Source of the DNA: Tamaricihabitans halophyticus
GTDB lineage: Bacteria; Actinomycetota; Actinomycetes; Mycobacteriales; Pseudonocardiaceae
Direction of reading: 5' to 3'
NCBI RefSeq assembly: GCF_004340875.1
Contig: NZ_SLXQ01000010.1
Span: 62,001 to 126,000, forward strand
DNA: 64,000 bases
This document shows positions 24,289 to 31,751 of the stretch, in pieces. A model generated the notes under the pieces. It saw nothing but the letters and a program-made list of their open reading frames with translations, was not told where the DNA came from and ran no database searches. A program made the translations under genes and the position numbers. Each line of letters opens with the position of its first letter. Position 1 is the stretch's first letter.

Positions 24289-25218
24289 CTACCCGGTCGT
24301 CGAGGCGATCCGCAGGCCGAGGCGGTGGCGGAGCCAGGCACCAATTTCGTCGATCGCCTCGTCGGCTTCGACCGCACGACCAGCCATCAACTGAAAATCG
24401 TGCTGCATTCCTACCGCTACCTGCAGGGTAATATCCACGCCGTGGTTACGGGCTCGCTCGGCGAATCTGGTGGCGTCATCGAGCAGGGTCTCCTGATCAC
24501 CAACTTGGAGCAGCACCGGCGGAAAGCCGGTCAGATCAGCGTGCAGCGGATTGACCAGTGGCTCGGTTGGCTCGATGGCCGTCCCCAGCAATGCGGCACG
24601 CATCTGCTCGAGGACTGGCCGCTGGACCCCGGCGTCGTATTCGGCGTTGCTGTCCAAGCTTTCTCCCCGTAGCTGCATGTCGTACCACGGGGATATCGCC
24701 ATGACTGCCGCCGGCAGTGGCAATCCTCGGTCTCGCAGCCGCAGAACTGCCGTCGTGCATAGGCCACCGCCGCCGGAATCGCCCACCAACGCTATGTGCT
24801 CGGCAGCCACGCCCCGCTCGAGTAGCCAGCGGTAGGCAGCCTCGACGTCGTCGAGCTGCGCTGGAAACGGCGACTCGGGGGCGCGCCGGAAATCAAGCAC
24901 CAGTGCGAAAGCCCCGGCAGCGCGTGCGATGTGGCCGGCCAGCTTGCGATGCATGTGCATTGACCCGACCATGTAACCACCGCCATGGGTGTACACTAGA
25001 ACCCGATCGGTCGCGGATTCGATCGGCTGGCACCACAGCGCGGACACGCCCCCAGCGTCCACTTCGGCATAGCAGACTCGCTCCGGCTCCGCCGTTGCGG
25101 TGTGTAGCGACTCGTAGATGTCCCGCATCGTAGCCAGGTCCATATTGGCCTGGCTGGCCAACCGCTGACCGATGCGCTCGTATGCGGCTTTGAGCTCCCG
25201 CGATTCAATGCTAGACAC
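24289..25218 (-). CDS. Alpha/beta hydrolase, hormone-sensitive-lipase family
   Basis: A 309-aa esterase-type hydrolase. The oxyanion-hole motif YTHGGGYMVGS (about residue 77), the nucleophile elbow IALVGDSGGGGL, an acidic residue in LQVGDQETLLDDA and the C-terminal GMQHDFQLMAGRA histidine form the expected triad. The family hydrolyses short-chain esters or lactones. Last gene of the minus-strand operon starting with the two SDR genes. Confidence 0.9.
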   Translation of the reverse strand: MSSIESRELKAAYERIGQRLASQANMDLATMRDIYESLHTATAEPERVCYAEVDAGGVSALWCQPIESATDRVLVYTHGGGYMVGSMHMHRKLAGHIARAAGAFALVLDFRRAPESPFPAQLDDVEAAYRWLLERGVAAEHIALVGDSGGGGLCTTAVLRLRDRGLPLPAAVMAISPWYDMQLRGESLDSNAEYDAGVQRPVLEQMRAALLGTAIEPTEPLVNPLHADLTGFPPVLLQVGDQETLLDDATRFAERARNHGVDITLQVAVGMQHDFQLMAGRAVEADEAIDEIGAWLRHRLGLRIASTTG

Positions 25219-25244
25219 GTCGTTGTGTTCCTTTTCGGCTCAAG

Positions 25245-26090
25245 CTATCGGGATTCTTCGGTGATCAACTGCCAGGTGTTGCTGCCGTTCGCACTGTTGC
25301 GACTCGGTGCATGCCATCGAGGAAAACCGCGGAGCGTCTGTCCACCGTCGACCAGTAGGGCAGTCCCGGTGACGTAGTCGGCGGCTCCGCTGGCCAGAAA
25401 CGTGATGACGTGTGCGATCTGCTGTGGTTCACCGATGCGACCCGTCGGCGTGTGGTCCACCATGATCTGTCGCATTCGGCCATCAGCATGATTCAACAGC
25501 CCTCCCGTCATGCCAGTTTCGACGACGCCGGGGCAGACTGTGTTGACCCGAATGCCTGACGGGCCAAGCTCGTCGGCCATGCACCGTGCCAGCATCTCCA
25601 CACCGGCCTTGGTGGCCGCGTAGGCACCGAACATCGGCGTGGAATGGATAGCGGCGCTGGATGAGTTCAGCACGATCGCGCCGCCACCACCCGCGACCAT
25701 CCGCCGTGCCGCCGCCTGGACCACCAGGAAGGTGCCGGTCAGGTTGATATCAACGTGACGGCGCCAGCCAGCCAAGTCCTGGTCCAGGATTCCCGCCACT
25801 CGTCCGTACCCGGCATTGGCAACGCAGATGTCCAGCCGGTCGCCGACACCATCGGTAAACAGGTGATCGATTGACTCCGGGTTGCTCTGGTCGAAGGCGC
25901 ACGCGGTCGCGTCCAAGCCATCGGTCCGGAGTTTATCCACGGCCGCACGTAGTCCCTGTTCATCACGGTCCGCTAGGACCACGCGGGCACCCATGATCGC
26001 AAACGTCTCGGCGACGGCTCGGCCGATAGCGCCGGCTGCTCCCGTGACCAGTGCGGTTTGTCCCTCGAACGTCTCGTCCGTGTGACTCAT
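25245..26090 (-). CDS. Short-chain dehydrogenase/reductase (SDR)
   Basis: A 281-aa classical SDR. The cofactor motif is TALVTGAAGAIGRAVAE (TGxxxGIG-like), NAG follows (ICVANAGYGRVAG), and the catalytic residues are in NSSSAAIHSTPMFGAYAATK (Ser, then YxxxK). Aspartate after the second strand (VVLADRDEQGL) favours NAD(H). The ATG beginning MSHTDE has GGAAGG seven bases upstream; a GTG ten codons earlier overlaps the previous stop. Middle gene of the SDR-SDR-hydrolase operon, which fits oxidation of an alcohol group in a carbon-ring or acyl substrate. Confidence 0.9.
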   Translation of the reverse strand: MSHTDETFEGQTALVTGAAGAIGRAVAETFAIMGARVVLADRDEQGLRAAVDKLRTDGLDATACAFDQSNPESIDHLFTDGVGDRLDICVANAGYGRVAGILDQDLAGWRRHVDINLTGTFLVVQAAARRMVAGGGGAIVLNSSSAAIHSTPMFGAYAATKAGVEMLARCMADELGPSGIRVNTVCPGVVETGMTGGLLNHADGRMRQIMVDHTPTGRIGEPQQIAHVITFLASGAADYVTGTALLVDGGQTLRGFPRWHAPSRNSANGSNTWQLITEESR

Positions 26091-26119
26091 CAGTTTGCCT
26101 TCCGTTCCAACGTTGGTCA

Positions 26120-26884
26120 CTAATAACGGACCCAGCCGCCATCAACGAACACGGTCTGCCCGGTGACATAGCGAGATTCATCGCCGGCCAACCAACGCAC
26201 CGCGTCAGCCACCTCGTTCGGCTCACCGAAACGCCGGATCGGCAAGGTGGCGACCGTCTTCTCGCCGATCGCCCCCAGATCGTCGGTACGAGCGATATCG
26301 GTGTCGATAAACCCGGGAGCGACGGCATTCGCGCGCACCCCTTCCCGCCCGAGCTCGGCCGCCAACGACCGCGTCAGGGTCTGCAGGCCGCCCTTCGAAG
26401 CGTCATAGGAGATCTGTCCGAAGAACCCGGTCACCGCGACTGAAGCGATGTTCACGATCGCCCCGTGTCCCGAACTGGCCAGATAGTCCGCCGCGGCCTG
26501 GGCAAGATAGAACGGGCCACTCAGGTTGACGGCCAGCACCCGCTGCCAATCCCGCACGGCGTGTTCCCGCAGCTTGGCTCGACACACGGTTCCGGCGTTA
26601 TTGACCAGCACGCCAAGTCCGCCGAACTCCTCCGCCGCGCCAGCGACGACGCTTTGGGCGGTGTCCGGGTCACTGATGTCACCCGCGACGACGACGGCCC
26701 GCCCGCCCGCCGTGTTGATCTGGTCGGCCGTGTGCCACGCACCTGACTCGTCGATGTCATTGACCGCAACCCGTGCCCCATTCGCGGCCAGCCGTTCAGC
26801 GATTGCGGCGCCGATTCCCCCGCCAGCGCCTGTCACCAGTGCCACCCGTCCCGATAGCCCGCCTGCCACGGGTCCTCCAGCCAT
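26120..26884 (-). CDS. Short-chain dehydrogenase/reductase (FabG-like SDR)
   Basis: A 254-aa classical SDR with VALVTGAGGGIGAAIAERLA at the cofactor site, VNDIDESG after strand two (NAD(H)-type), VLVNNAGTVCRAKL, and the catalytic NIASVAVTGFFGQISYDASK region. Ends with the usual TGQTVFVDGGWVRY. First gene of a three-gene minus-strand operon; operator copy 4 lies about 40 bp upstream of its start, so it should belong to the TetR regulon with the ligase and thiolase. Confidence 0.9.
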   Translation of the reverse strand: MAGGPVAGGLSGRVALVTGAGGGIGAAIAERLAANGARVAVNDIDESGAWHTADQINTAGGRAVVVAGDISDPDTAQSVVAGAAEEFGGLGVLVNNAGTVCRAKLREHAVRDWQRVLAVNLSGPFYLAQAAADYLASSGHGAIVNIASVAVTGFFGQISYDASKGGLQTLTRSLAAELGREGVRANAVAPGFIDTDIARTDDLGAIGEKTVATLPIRRFGEPNEVADAVRWLAGDESRYVTGQTVFVDGGWVRY

Positions 26885-26924
26885 AAACCAACGTGCATTG
26901 CTCCTGACCAGGTGGACTGTAATG

Positions 26925-26938
26925 TATGAACGCTCATT
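26925..26938. promoter_or_regulatory. Regulon operator copy 4 (TATGAACGCTCATT)
   Basis: Best match to the consensus TATGARCGYTYATW, located about 40 bp upstream of the FabG-like SDR gene. Its presence 4.5 kb from copies 1-3 links both operons into one regulon. Confidence 0.65.
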
Positions 26939-26950
26939 TATCTACAACCG

Positions 26951-27270
26951 TTTGGTGCCACCGTCAGCTGGGTCACCGCGCCGATCCTGGTGGCACCCGG
27001 GGGCGACGACGACATCGCCCGCGATTTCACCCGAAACATCGGCACCGACATCATGAGGCGCGCGTTCGGCCATCGTTCACGCTGAGCGACACAACATCCC
27101 ACTTCGTGGGCGCCACGCCGCATTCGGCGCTGAAGACGGCGAAGGCCGCCGCGGATGGCCGGGACGTGCGCATCGGCGGCGGCGTAACGACCATCCGGGA
27201 GCTCCGCGACGCGCGGCGTCGTGCGCCACTTCTTCTGGTGGCGCCAAGTACAAGAAGCGACACTGGTATC
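26951..27270 (+). pseudogene. Remnant of a RibD_C/dihydrofolate-reductase-like protein
   Basis: No intact gene is present, but translated pieces resemble this family. One frame gives APGGDDDIARDFTRNIG and TDIMRRAFG, like the segment before the conserved GRR motif. A second frame from about 27100 gives HFVGATPHSALKTAKAAADG and RDVRIGGGVTTIRELRDA, close to the family's SALEQAKAAAG-DV-GGA region. The change of frame and the missing middle point to a frameshift plus an internal deletion. By-eye homology only. Confidence 0.45.
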
Positions 27271-27281
27271 GGCCCACCAAT

Positions 27282-27298
27282 GAAGCCTTATCGGCTTC
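27282..27298 (-). terminator. Small hairpin after the sigma-like gene
   Basis: GAAGCC-TTATC-GGCTTC, a 6-bp stem with a 5-nt loop, lies just beyond the stop of the minus-strand sigma-like gene. Confidence 0.4.
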
Positions 27299-27305
27299 CT
27301 CGAAG

Positions 27306-27992
27306 CTAAGCAGCGAGATATTCAGCTAGCCCGCGCTCTGCTGCAGCGAGCTCGACCGCGATTCGGCCCCGGCTGGTCCCTAGCCTGCGGGCAAGTTCCA
27401 CACGCCGCCTGTGTTCGAGGTGTACATCGCTGACCAGTTCCGCTTGAAGCGGTGTCAAAGCTCCGTCGAGCATCGCTCCAGCAAGAACAACATCGACATT
27501 TCCGACGTGCTGCGCCCGCTCTTCTGGCATATCGGCAGGCAGTTCGAAATGCCGCCTGGCAAAGTGGTTCTCGCGATTACAGGCGTTCTCGCCGCTACGT
27601 ACCGCTGCCCTGTACAGAACGGTGGGTAAATCCGGTCGCCACGTATCGGTGTTGCGAAGTGAATGACAGAAACCTTCCAAGATTGCCGAGTCAAGATCAC
27701 GCCGGTCGCTTGGATAACGGGAGCCGAGCTTGCCGCCTATGGACTTGAGTCCGGGCAACATCATTCCGATCGCCGCGACCTCCCACGGATCAGACTGTGC
27801 TCGCGCCAGCAGCACTAATTTCTTCCAGACTATGGCCTTGGTTTGCGGATCGGTTCGTCGTTTCAGGATCTGCACTTGAAGATCGCGAAGTGGAGTCCCG
27901 TCGAGTGAGAGAGGTTGCCTGCCACGTGTAAGGCTGGTGAACCGCGTCTCGATCAGATCCAGGCATGACATTGAAGAATGGCGCAAGATCAT
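27306..27992 (-). CDS. Sigma-factor-like accessory protein (paralogue 1)
   Basis: A 228-aa protein. The central AIGMMLPGLKSIGGKL and RRDLDSAILEGFCHSLR recur in the neighbouring 279-aa gene (ALWVMLPGLKAITGRL, DDVRADVIVGFFEAMR). The C-terminus (LTPLQAELVSDVHLEHRRRV followed by ELARRLGTSRGRIAVE) looks like a sigma region-4 helix-turn-helix. Similar proteins are frequent in Pseudonocardiales accessory regions, often near tRNA genes. The start is ambiguous (ATG used here, TTG two codons later, or ATG seven codons later). DNA-binding or sigma function is inferred, not shown. Confidence 0.65.
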   Translation of the reverse strand: MILRHSSMSCLDLIETRFTSLTRGRQPLSLDGTPLRDLQVQILKRRTDPQTKAIVWKKLVLLARAQSDPWEVAAIGMMLPGLKSIGGKLGSRYPSDRRDLDSAILEGFCHSLRNTDTWRPDLPTVLYRAAVRSGENACNRENHFARRHFELPADMPEERAQHVGNVDVVLAGAMLDGALTPLQAELVSDVHLEHRRRVELARRLGTSRGRIAVELAAAERGLAEYLAA

Positions 27993-28161
27993 TCCTTTCT
28001 TCGTTTCGGAAGGAGAGGAGGGAATTCATACTCCGTGATGGCTGCTGCTGGAATACGCTGACCGAAGAATCACCTAATCGGGTGGCCTGTCGCTTCGCTT
28101 GCGGTCGAGCCATGCTGTGCCGTCATATCGTGGATACGGCGGCACAGCATGGTTTACTGAG

Positions 28162-28413
28162 TCAGTCGATACTGCCGGCGAAATCAGCGCCGTTGTCTAC
28201 ATCGGCAATGTCAACAGGACAACTCTCGATTCCCATCGCTTTCATTAATTCCATCGTCGGAACCCGGTAACGCCAGCCCAATCGCCAGATTCGACAGGGG
28301 AACTCGTTGCGCTGTGCGAGTTTGTATGCGGTATTGACGTGAACGCCGATTGCACACGCCGCCGTTGTCATGTCGAGGGTCGCGGGCAATTCGAACACCT
28401 CGGGAAAGGACAT
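28162..28413 (-). CDS. Helix-turn-helix protein, excisionase-like
   Basis: An 83-aa protein with a helix-turn-helix of the MerR/excisionase type: LDMTTAACAIGVHVNTAYKL, then a wing with CRIWRLGWRYRVPTMELMKA. These small proteins typically bind DNA in integrative elements or act as element regulators. No ribosome-binding site is obvious at the ATG used. Located between two sigma-like paralogues, close to tRNA-Arg. No integrase gene is visible, so the element, if it was one, is incomplete. Confidence 0.65.
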   Translation of the reverse strand: MSFPEVFELPATLDMTTAACAIGVHVNTAYKLAQRNEFPCRIWRLGWRYRVPTMELMKAMGIESCPVDIADVDNGADFAGSID

Positions 28414-28481
28414 GCAACGTACGTGCCCGCGACGGGTTCCCTGTACCGAGGAGTACGCCGACCGGTAGGCCCGTCGTGAAC

Positions 28482-29321
28482 TCACGCGGCATCGCCTTCC
28501 CCATTGCCCCGTGCGGAAACGGCGTATCCGCGATCGCTGGGTGCGCCACGGACTCGTCCTGGGCGCCATCGGTAGTCGAGGGACCGAACCGGCGACCGTC
28601 GTTGTTTGCGAATGCTTTCTCGTAATCCGTGTCGCTTGGCGATGGCGCCGAGGCGCTCACCCTCGACCCGGCCATACGCTGCCGGATGGTCCGCAATGTC
28701 AATGACATCGGCAGCAACCGGTCCGGTAGATGATTCGACGGAATGGTCGTATGCCGACTGGGTTGCGACTAGCTCAACGTCAGCGTACGCCTTCTCGTGG
28801 ATTGCCTGGGCACAGGCATTTCTGGCAATCCGAAAGGTCGTCCACCATAGCTTCGCCCCCAATGCGTGTCGATCAGGGGAGGTCCGCCGCATGGCCTCGA
28901 AGAAGCCGACGATCACGTCGGCACGAACGTCGTCCAGATCGGTGCGCCAGGCGCGATAAAGCCGGCCAGTGATTGCCTTCAGTCCGGGCAGCATTACCCA
29001 CAGGGCGATGCGTTGCCAAGCGCGCGGTTCGCGCTGAACGCGCCGCAGCAAAGTAGACAAGATTGCGTCGCTGATTGCGGACTCCGTAGCAGGGTCGGAC
29101 AAGATCCGCCTCGCCTGCCGCGCATCGATCGCCTCCGCGGGGGCTCCGTTGCCGAGCGCGCCCGCGTGGAGCAGCACGTCGGAAGGCTTGGCGGGGCAGC
29201 GAAACTCATTCTCGATACAGGTGAACACGTTGGCATGCAAACGATCAAACCCGCGTTGAGCGCGCTCGGAATCCATGCGCTCGGAAAATTCAACGAGGGT
29301 ATTCGAGTCTTCTTCCGTCAT
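28482..29321 (-). CDS. Sigma-factor-like accessory protein (paralogue 2), possibly with altered C-terminus
   Basis: A 279-aa paralogue of the 228-aa gene: RAWQRIALWVMLPGLKAITG and RTDLDDVRADVIVGFFEAMR match the other protein's core, with KLWWTTFRIARNACAQAIHE next. The end starts like a region-4 helix-turn-helix (EGERLGAIAKRHGLRES) but continues into an Arg/Gly-rich tail (RSLDYRWRPGRVRGAPSDRG) that does not resemble the paralogue; a late frameshift is possible. Similar genes sit in accessory islands of related bacteria. Function unknown. Confidence 0.65.
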   Translation of the reverse strand: MTEEDSNTLVEFSERMDSERAQRGFDRLHANVFTCIENEFRCPAKPSDVLLHAGALGNGAPAEAIDARQARRILSDPATESAISDAILSTLLRRVQREPRAWQRIALWVMLPGLKAITGRLYRAWRTDLDDVRADVIVGFFEAMRRTSPDRHALGAKLWWTTFRIARNACAQAIHEKAYADVELVATQSAYDHSVESSTGPVAADVIDIADHPAAYGRVEGERLGAIAKRHGLRESIRKQRRSPVRSLDYRWRPGRVRGAPSDRGYAVSARGNGEGDAA

Positions 29322-29664
29322 GTTGTCCCTTCGGCGGACGTGTTGTCTATATCTCCAAATAGGAACGGCAACGACCGCTTTGCGCGGAATCCGCCCGATA
29401 GTGTGGCCGTGGGCCGCTGGAACGAGGTGAGCAAACCGACTGGAGCCGACACATCACGTCATGTGTTGACCGAATAGCCGAGAGATCTCCGCGTGTGTGA
29501 GATAGCGGACTACCCTGGGCACGACAGAATGTCATGGATCGTGGTGTAGTGGGTCAACGTGTGGGCGAAGCGCTGGCGGCCCCGCCGAGTCTCCCGCAAT
29601 AGGGTTAGTAAAAGGTTAGTTGTTCTTCGGCTGATCGTCAGCAAACGCTCTGACCTGCAGTTAG
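29322..29664. other. 343-bp gap between the sigma-like gene and tRNA-Arg
   Basis: No convincing gene, hairpin or repeat is visible. It includes the upstream region of paralogue 2 and the region 3' of the tRNA. It is somewhat less GC-rich than its surroundings. I looked for a second copy of the tRNA 3' end that would mark an attachment site and did not see one. Confidence 0.5.
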
Positions 29665-29737
29665 TGCCCCCGGCAGGACTCGAACCTGCGACCAAGAGCT
29701 TAGAAGGCTCCTGCTCTATCCGCTGAGCTACGGGGGC
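29665..29737 (-). tRNA. tRNA-Arg, anticodon UCU
   Basis: A 73-nt cloverleaf on the minus strand: acceptor GCCCCCG/CGGGGGC, D-arm GCTC/GAGC, anticodon stem GGAGC/GCTCT around loop CTTCTAA (anticodon TCT, reads AGA), T-arm GCAGG/CCTGC with TTCGAGT, discriminator A. CCA is not encoded. AGA is a rare codon in GC-rich actinobacteria, and such tRNA genes are common integration targets; the sigma-like/HTH genes lie on its 3' side. Confidence 0.95.
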
Positions 29738-29811
29738 GTCGAGGGCTGGCTCGTTGCGAGCCTAGCCGCCTCGTTCTTCTTGATCGTTCCGAGCCTGGGA
29801 ATCGTTTCTCC

Positions 29812-29862
29812 CCTGTCGGGTGATCTGGCCTGTCGGGTGGTCGTGCCTATCAGGTGATCCGG
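29812..29862. repeat. Three imperfect 17-bp tandem repeats
   Basis: CCTGTCGGGTGATCTGG, CCTGTCGGGTGGTCGTG and CCTATCAGGTGATCCGG follow each other without gaps upstream of the tRNA-Arg gene. No coding frame explains them. Confidence 0.6.
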
Positions 29863-29868
29863 TTCGGA

Positions 29869-29980
29869 CCGTTCGTGGCGGCGCGAGTCCCTCCGGCGCG
29901 CCTCGCCTCCCCGCGGACCCTGCCCGGCCCTCCCTTCCGTGGGTCCTTCCATTGGGGCGCCGGCGCGCCGCCACGAACGG
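29869..29980. repeat. 17-bp perfect inverted repeat enclosing 78 bp
   Basis: CCGTTCGTGGCGGCGCG at 29869-29885 and its exact complement at 29964-29980. The enclosed GC-rich stretch can pair further (GGACCC with GGGTCC). It lies between tRNA-Arg and the I36-type protein gene. It could be a structured RNA, a terminator complex or a small mobile-element remnant; no transposase is present. Confidence 0.6.
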
Positions 29981-30005
29981 AGCTCCTAGCGCCAGCGGTG
30001 GGCGC

Positions 30006-30380
30006 TCAGTTCCAGAACTGGATACCCCGGACGACGAACGGTGCGACTGGCACATAGGTGCCCTCGCCCGGGTACGTGGTGAAGTCGCCCTCCGTCGCGC
30101 AGTGTCGATCCTGATACACCGTCACCAAACGGTCGGTTCGGTTGACGAACGAGCGCCCGTCGAATCCCTCGGGTAGTGGTGCGCACTCCTCCGGGTTCAC
30201 GTTGGTCAGGTCTGCTCGGTTGATCGCCCCGCTGTATGACGTGCTTTCCCACAGACAGAACTCACCCACGTCGCAGCGGTACTGCTGTTGGTCGTTCTCC
30301 GCTTGTGCTGCCGGCGCGCTGCCGAGCATGGCCGCGGCGATGAGTGCGAGTCCCGTTGTGATTCGTGTGCCATACGACAT
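30006..30380 (-). CDS. Secreted peptidase-inhibitor I36-like protein
   Basis: A 124-aa exported protein. A signal peptide (ITTGLALIAAAMLGSAPAAQA, cleavage after AQA) precedes a small domain with four cysteines: YRCDVGEFCLWESTSYSG, PEECAPLPEGFDGRSFVNRT and QDRHCATEGDFTTYPGEG. The CxxxxFCLW start and the crystallin-like layout match Streptomyces SMI-type/I36 inhibitors and related beta/gamma-crystallin-fold secreted proteins. The target protease, if any, is unknown. Monocistronic, with a short GC-rich hairpin region downstream. Confidence 0.85.
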   Translation of the reverse strand: MSYGTRITTGLALIAAAMLGSAPAAQAENDQQQYRCDVGEFCLWESTSYSGAINRADLTNVNPEECAPLPEGFDGRSFVNRTDRLVTVYQDRHCATEGDFTTYPGEGTYVPVAPFVVRGIQFWN

Positions 30381-30551
30381 AGTCCCCAGTACTCCCCAGT
30401 CTGTTTCGGACCGCTCGCCCGCGGTGGGCGATTGCTTGATTGCGGTGCGTCAAGCTTCGGTGATGCGGGGTGAGCAAGACAATGGATTCGGGCCGCGTCA
30501 CTCGGACGAACTGGAACGAATGTGCCGCTTGTTCACGAATCGGGCAAAAAG

Positions 30552-31631
30552 TCACTGAGCGTGAGGTGCGGGGCCACTCGATTCGCGGATGATCAGCTCT
30601 GTCGGCAGCTGAACCGGGGGACCGGCCTGGTGTCCAGCAAGCAGGCGCTGCGCCAGTTCCCCGGCGGTACGACCCTTTGCCGCTAGGTCCTGGCGGATCG
30701 TGGTCAACCTCGGTGCAACCTGGGTCGCCAGCCAACTGTCGTCGAAACCGACGATGGACAGCTCTTCGGGTACCTGGATGCCAAGCTCTGCGGCGGCTTG
30801 TGCCGCTCCGACGGCCAGATGATCGGTCATGCACAGCAACGCGGTCGGTGGCGGATCCTGATCAAGCAGCCAGCGCGCGCCCCGTGCGCCAAGTGTCGCG
30901 TCAATACCGCCGGCTTCCCACGTGCGCACCTCGCCGATTCCGGCCGCATCCAGCGCCGACCGATAACCGTGGAAACGTTCGGCACTGACCCGGTAACCGA
31001 TCTTCGCGAGCCGGCCCGCGTCAGCTGGTCCGCGGTACTGGTCCGGCTGTATTTCATCGGCGAGGATGGCGAACCGGCGATGGCCGTGGTCAAGCAGATG
31101 TTGCGCGGCCAGATTCGCGCCGCCCCTGTCGTCGATCCCCACCATCGCGGCACCGGCAAGCATCGGCGAGTCGATCACCACGACCGGCAGCCCGCGCGCG
31201 GCCACCGCGCGCATCGCCGGCGTGTCATCGGCGAGCGAGTACGCCACCAGCACATCCGCCTGCGCGCGCCGCACTCGTTCCGGGCTCGGTCCACCCTCGG
31301 CGCTGCCGGCCAGCAAGAGTAGGGCGTGGTCCTCGGAATCCATCGCCGACGACAGCGCGTCCAGTGTGATCGACAGCGCCGGGTCGGAAAAGGCGGTGGA
31401 CAGGTTGGTGTCGGTCAATACCGCCACCGCTCCGCATCGCTGGGTGGCGAGACTGCGCGCCACCGGATCCGGTCCCGCGTAGCCGAGCCGCTCGGCGGCC
31501 CGCAGGATGCGCTCGCGCAGCTGCTCGGACAGCTGGTCGGGCCGGTTGTACGCATTCGACACGGTTGCCCTGGACACGCCGACCTCGGCGGCGAGGGTGT
31601 CCAGTGTGGGACGGCGGCGGTCTTCGGGCAC
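30552..31631 (-). CDS. LacI-family transcriptional regulator
   Basis: A 359-aa repressor. The N-terminal headpiece is TLDTLAAEVGVSRATVSNAY with NRPDQLSEQLRERILRAAER, followed by the YxGPDPVARSL hinge and a periplasmic-binding-protein-like effector domain ending in LSIVGFDDSWLATQVAPRLT. It faces the divergent MFS gene across a 120-bp gap containing a perfect 14-bp palindrome with the central CG typical of LacI operators. Probably represses the transporter and itself. Confidence 0.93.
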   Translation of the reverse strand: MPEDRRRPTLDTLAAEVGVSRATVSNAYNRPDQLSEQLRERILRAAERLGYAGPDPVARSLATQRCGAVAVLTDTNLSTAFSDPALSITLDALSSAMDSEDHALLLLAGSAEGGPSPERVRRAQADVLVAYSLADDTPAMRAVAARGLPVVVIDSPMLAGAAMVGIDDRGGANLAAQHLLDHGHRRFAILADEIQPDQYRGPADAGRLAKIGYRVSAERFHGYRSALDAAGIGEVRTWEAGGIDATLGARGARWLLDQDPPPTALLCMTDHLAVGAAQAAAELGIQVPEELSIVGFDDSWLATQVAPRLTTIRQDLAAKGRTAGELAQRLLAGHQAGPPVQLPTELIIRESSGPAPHAQ

Positions 31632-31700
31632 GTCGCGAGCCTAGACCGCGTATCCAGTCGCGGGCACCGAGCCTTCTGGCGGAAAATCACCATCGACGAA

Positions 31701-31714
31701 CTGAAGCGCTTCAG
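31701..31714. promoter_or_regulatory. LacI-type operator CTGAAGCGCTTCAG
   Basis: A perfect 14-bp palindrome with central GCGC, 38 bp upstream of the MFS ATG and 70 bp upstream of the LacI start. The sequence type and position fit the adjacent LacI protein. Confidence 0.7.
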
Positions 31715-31718
31715 ATAA

Positions 31719-31744
31719 CCTCATCGTGGTCTGTGATGAGGAGG
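31719..31744 (+). promoter_or_regulatory. Hairpin overlapping the ribosome-binding site of the MFS gene
   Basis: CCTCATC and GATGAGG form a 7-bp stem whose 3' arm overlaps the ribosome-binding site GAGGAGG, seven bases before the ATG. If transcribed, the stem could hide the ribosome-binding site and lower translation. Confidence 0.4.
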
Positions 31745-31751
31745 TTCGGGT

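Noticed and set aside
24075-24377. 100-aa reverse frame upstream of the terminator hairpin
   Set aside because: Spans a strong bidirectional terminator and the ends of two convergent genes; a shadow.
28211-28717. 168-aa reverse open frame overlapping the HTH gene and paralogue 2
   Set aside because: It overlaps two better-supported genes and shows no recognisable domain.
29665-29737. Proven attachment site for an integrated element at tRNA-Arg
   Set aside because: No direct repeat of the tRNA 3' end and no integrase gene are visible in the window, so only a possible remnant is reported.
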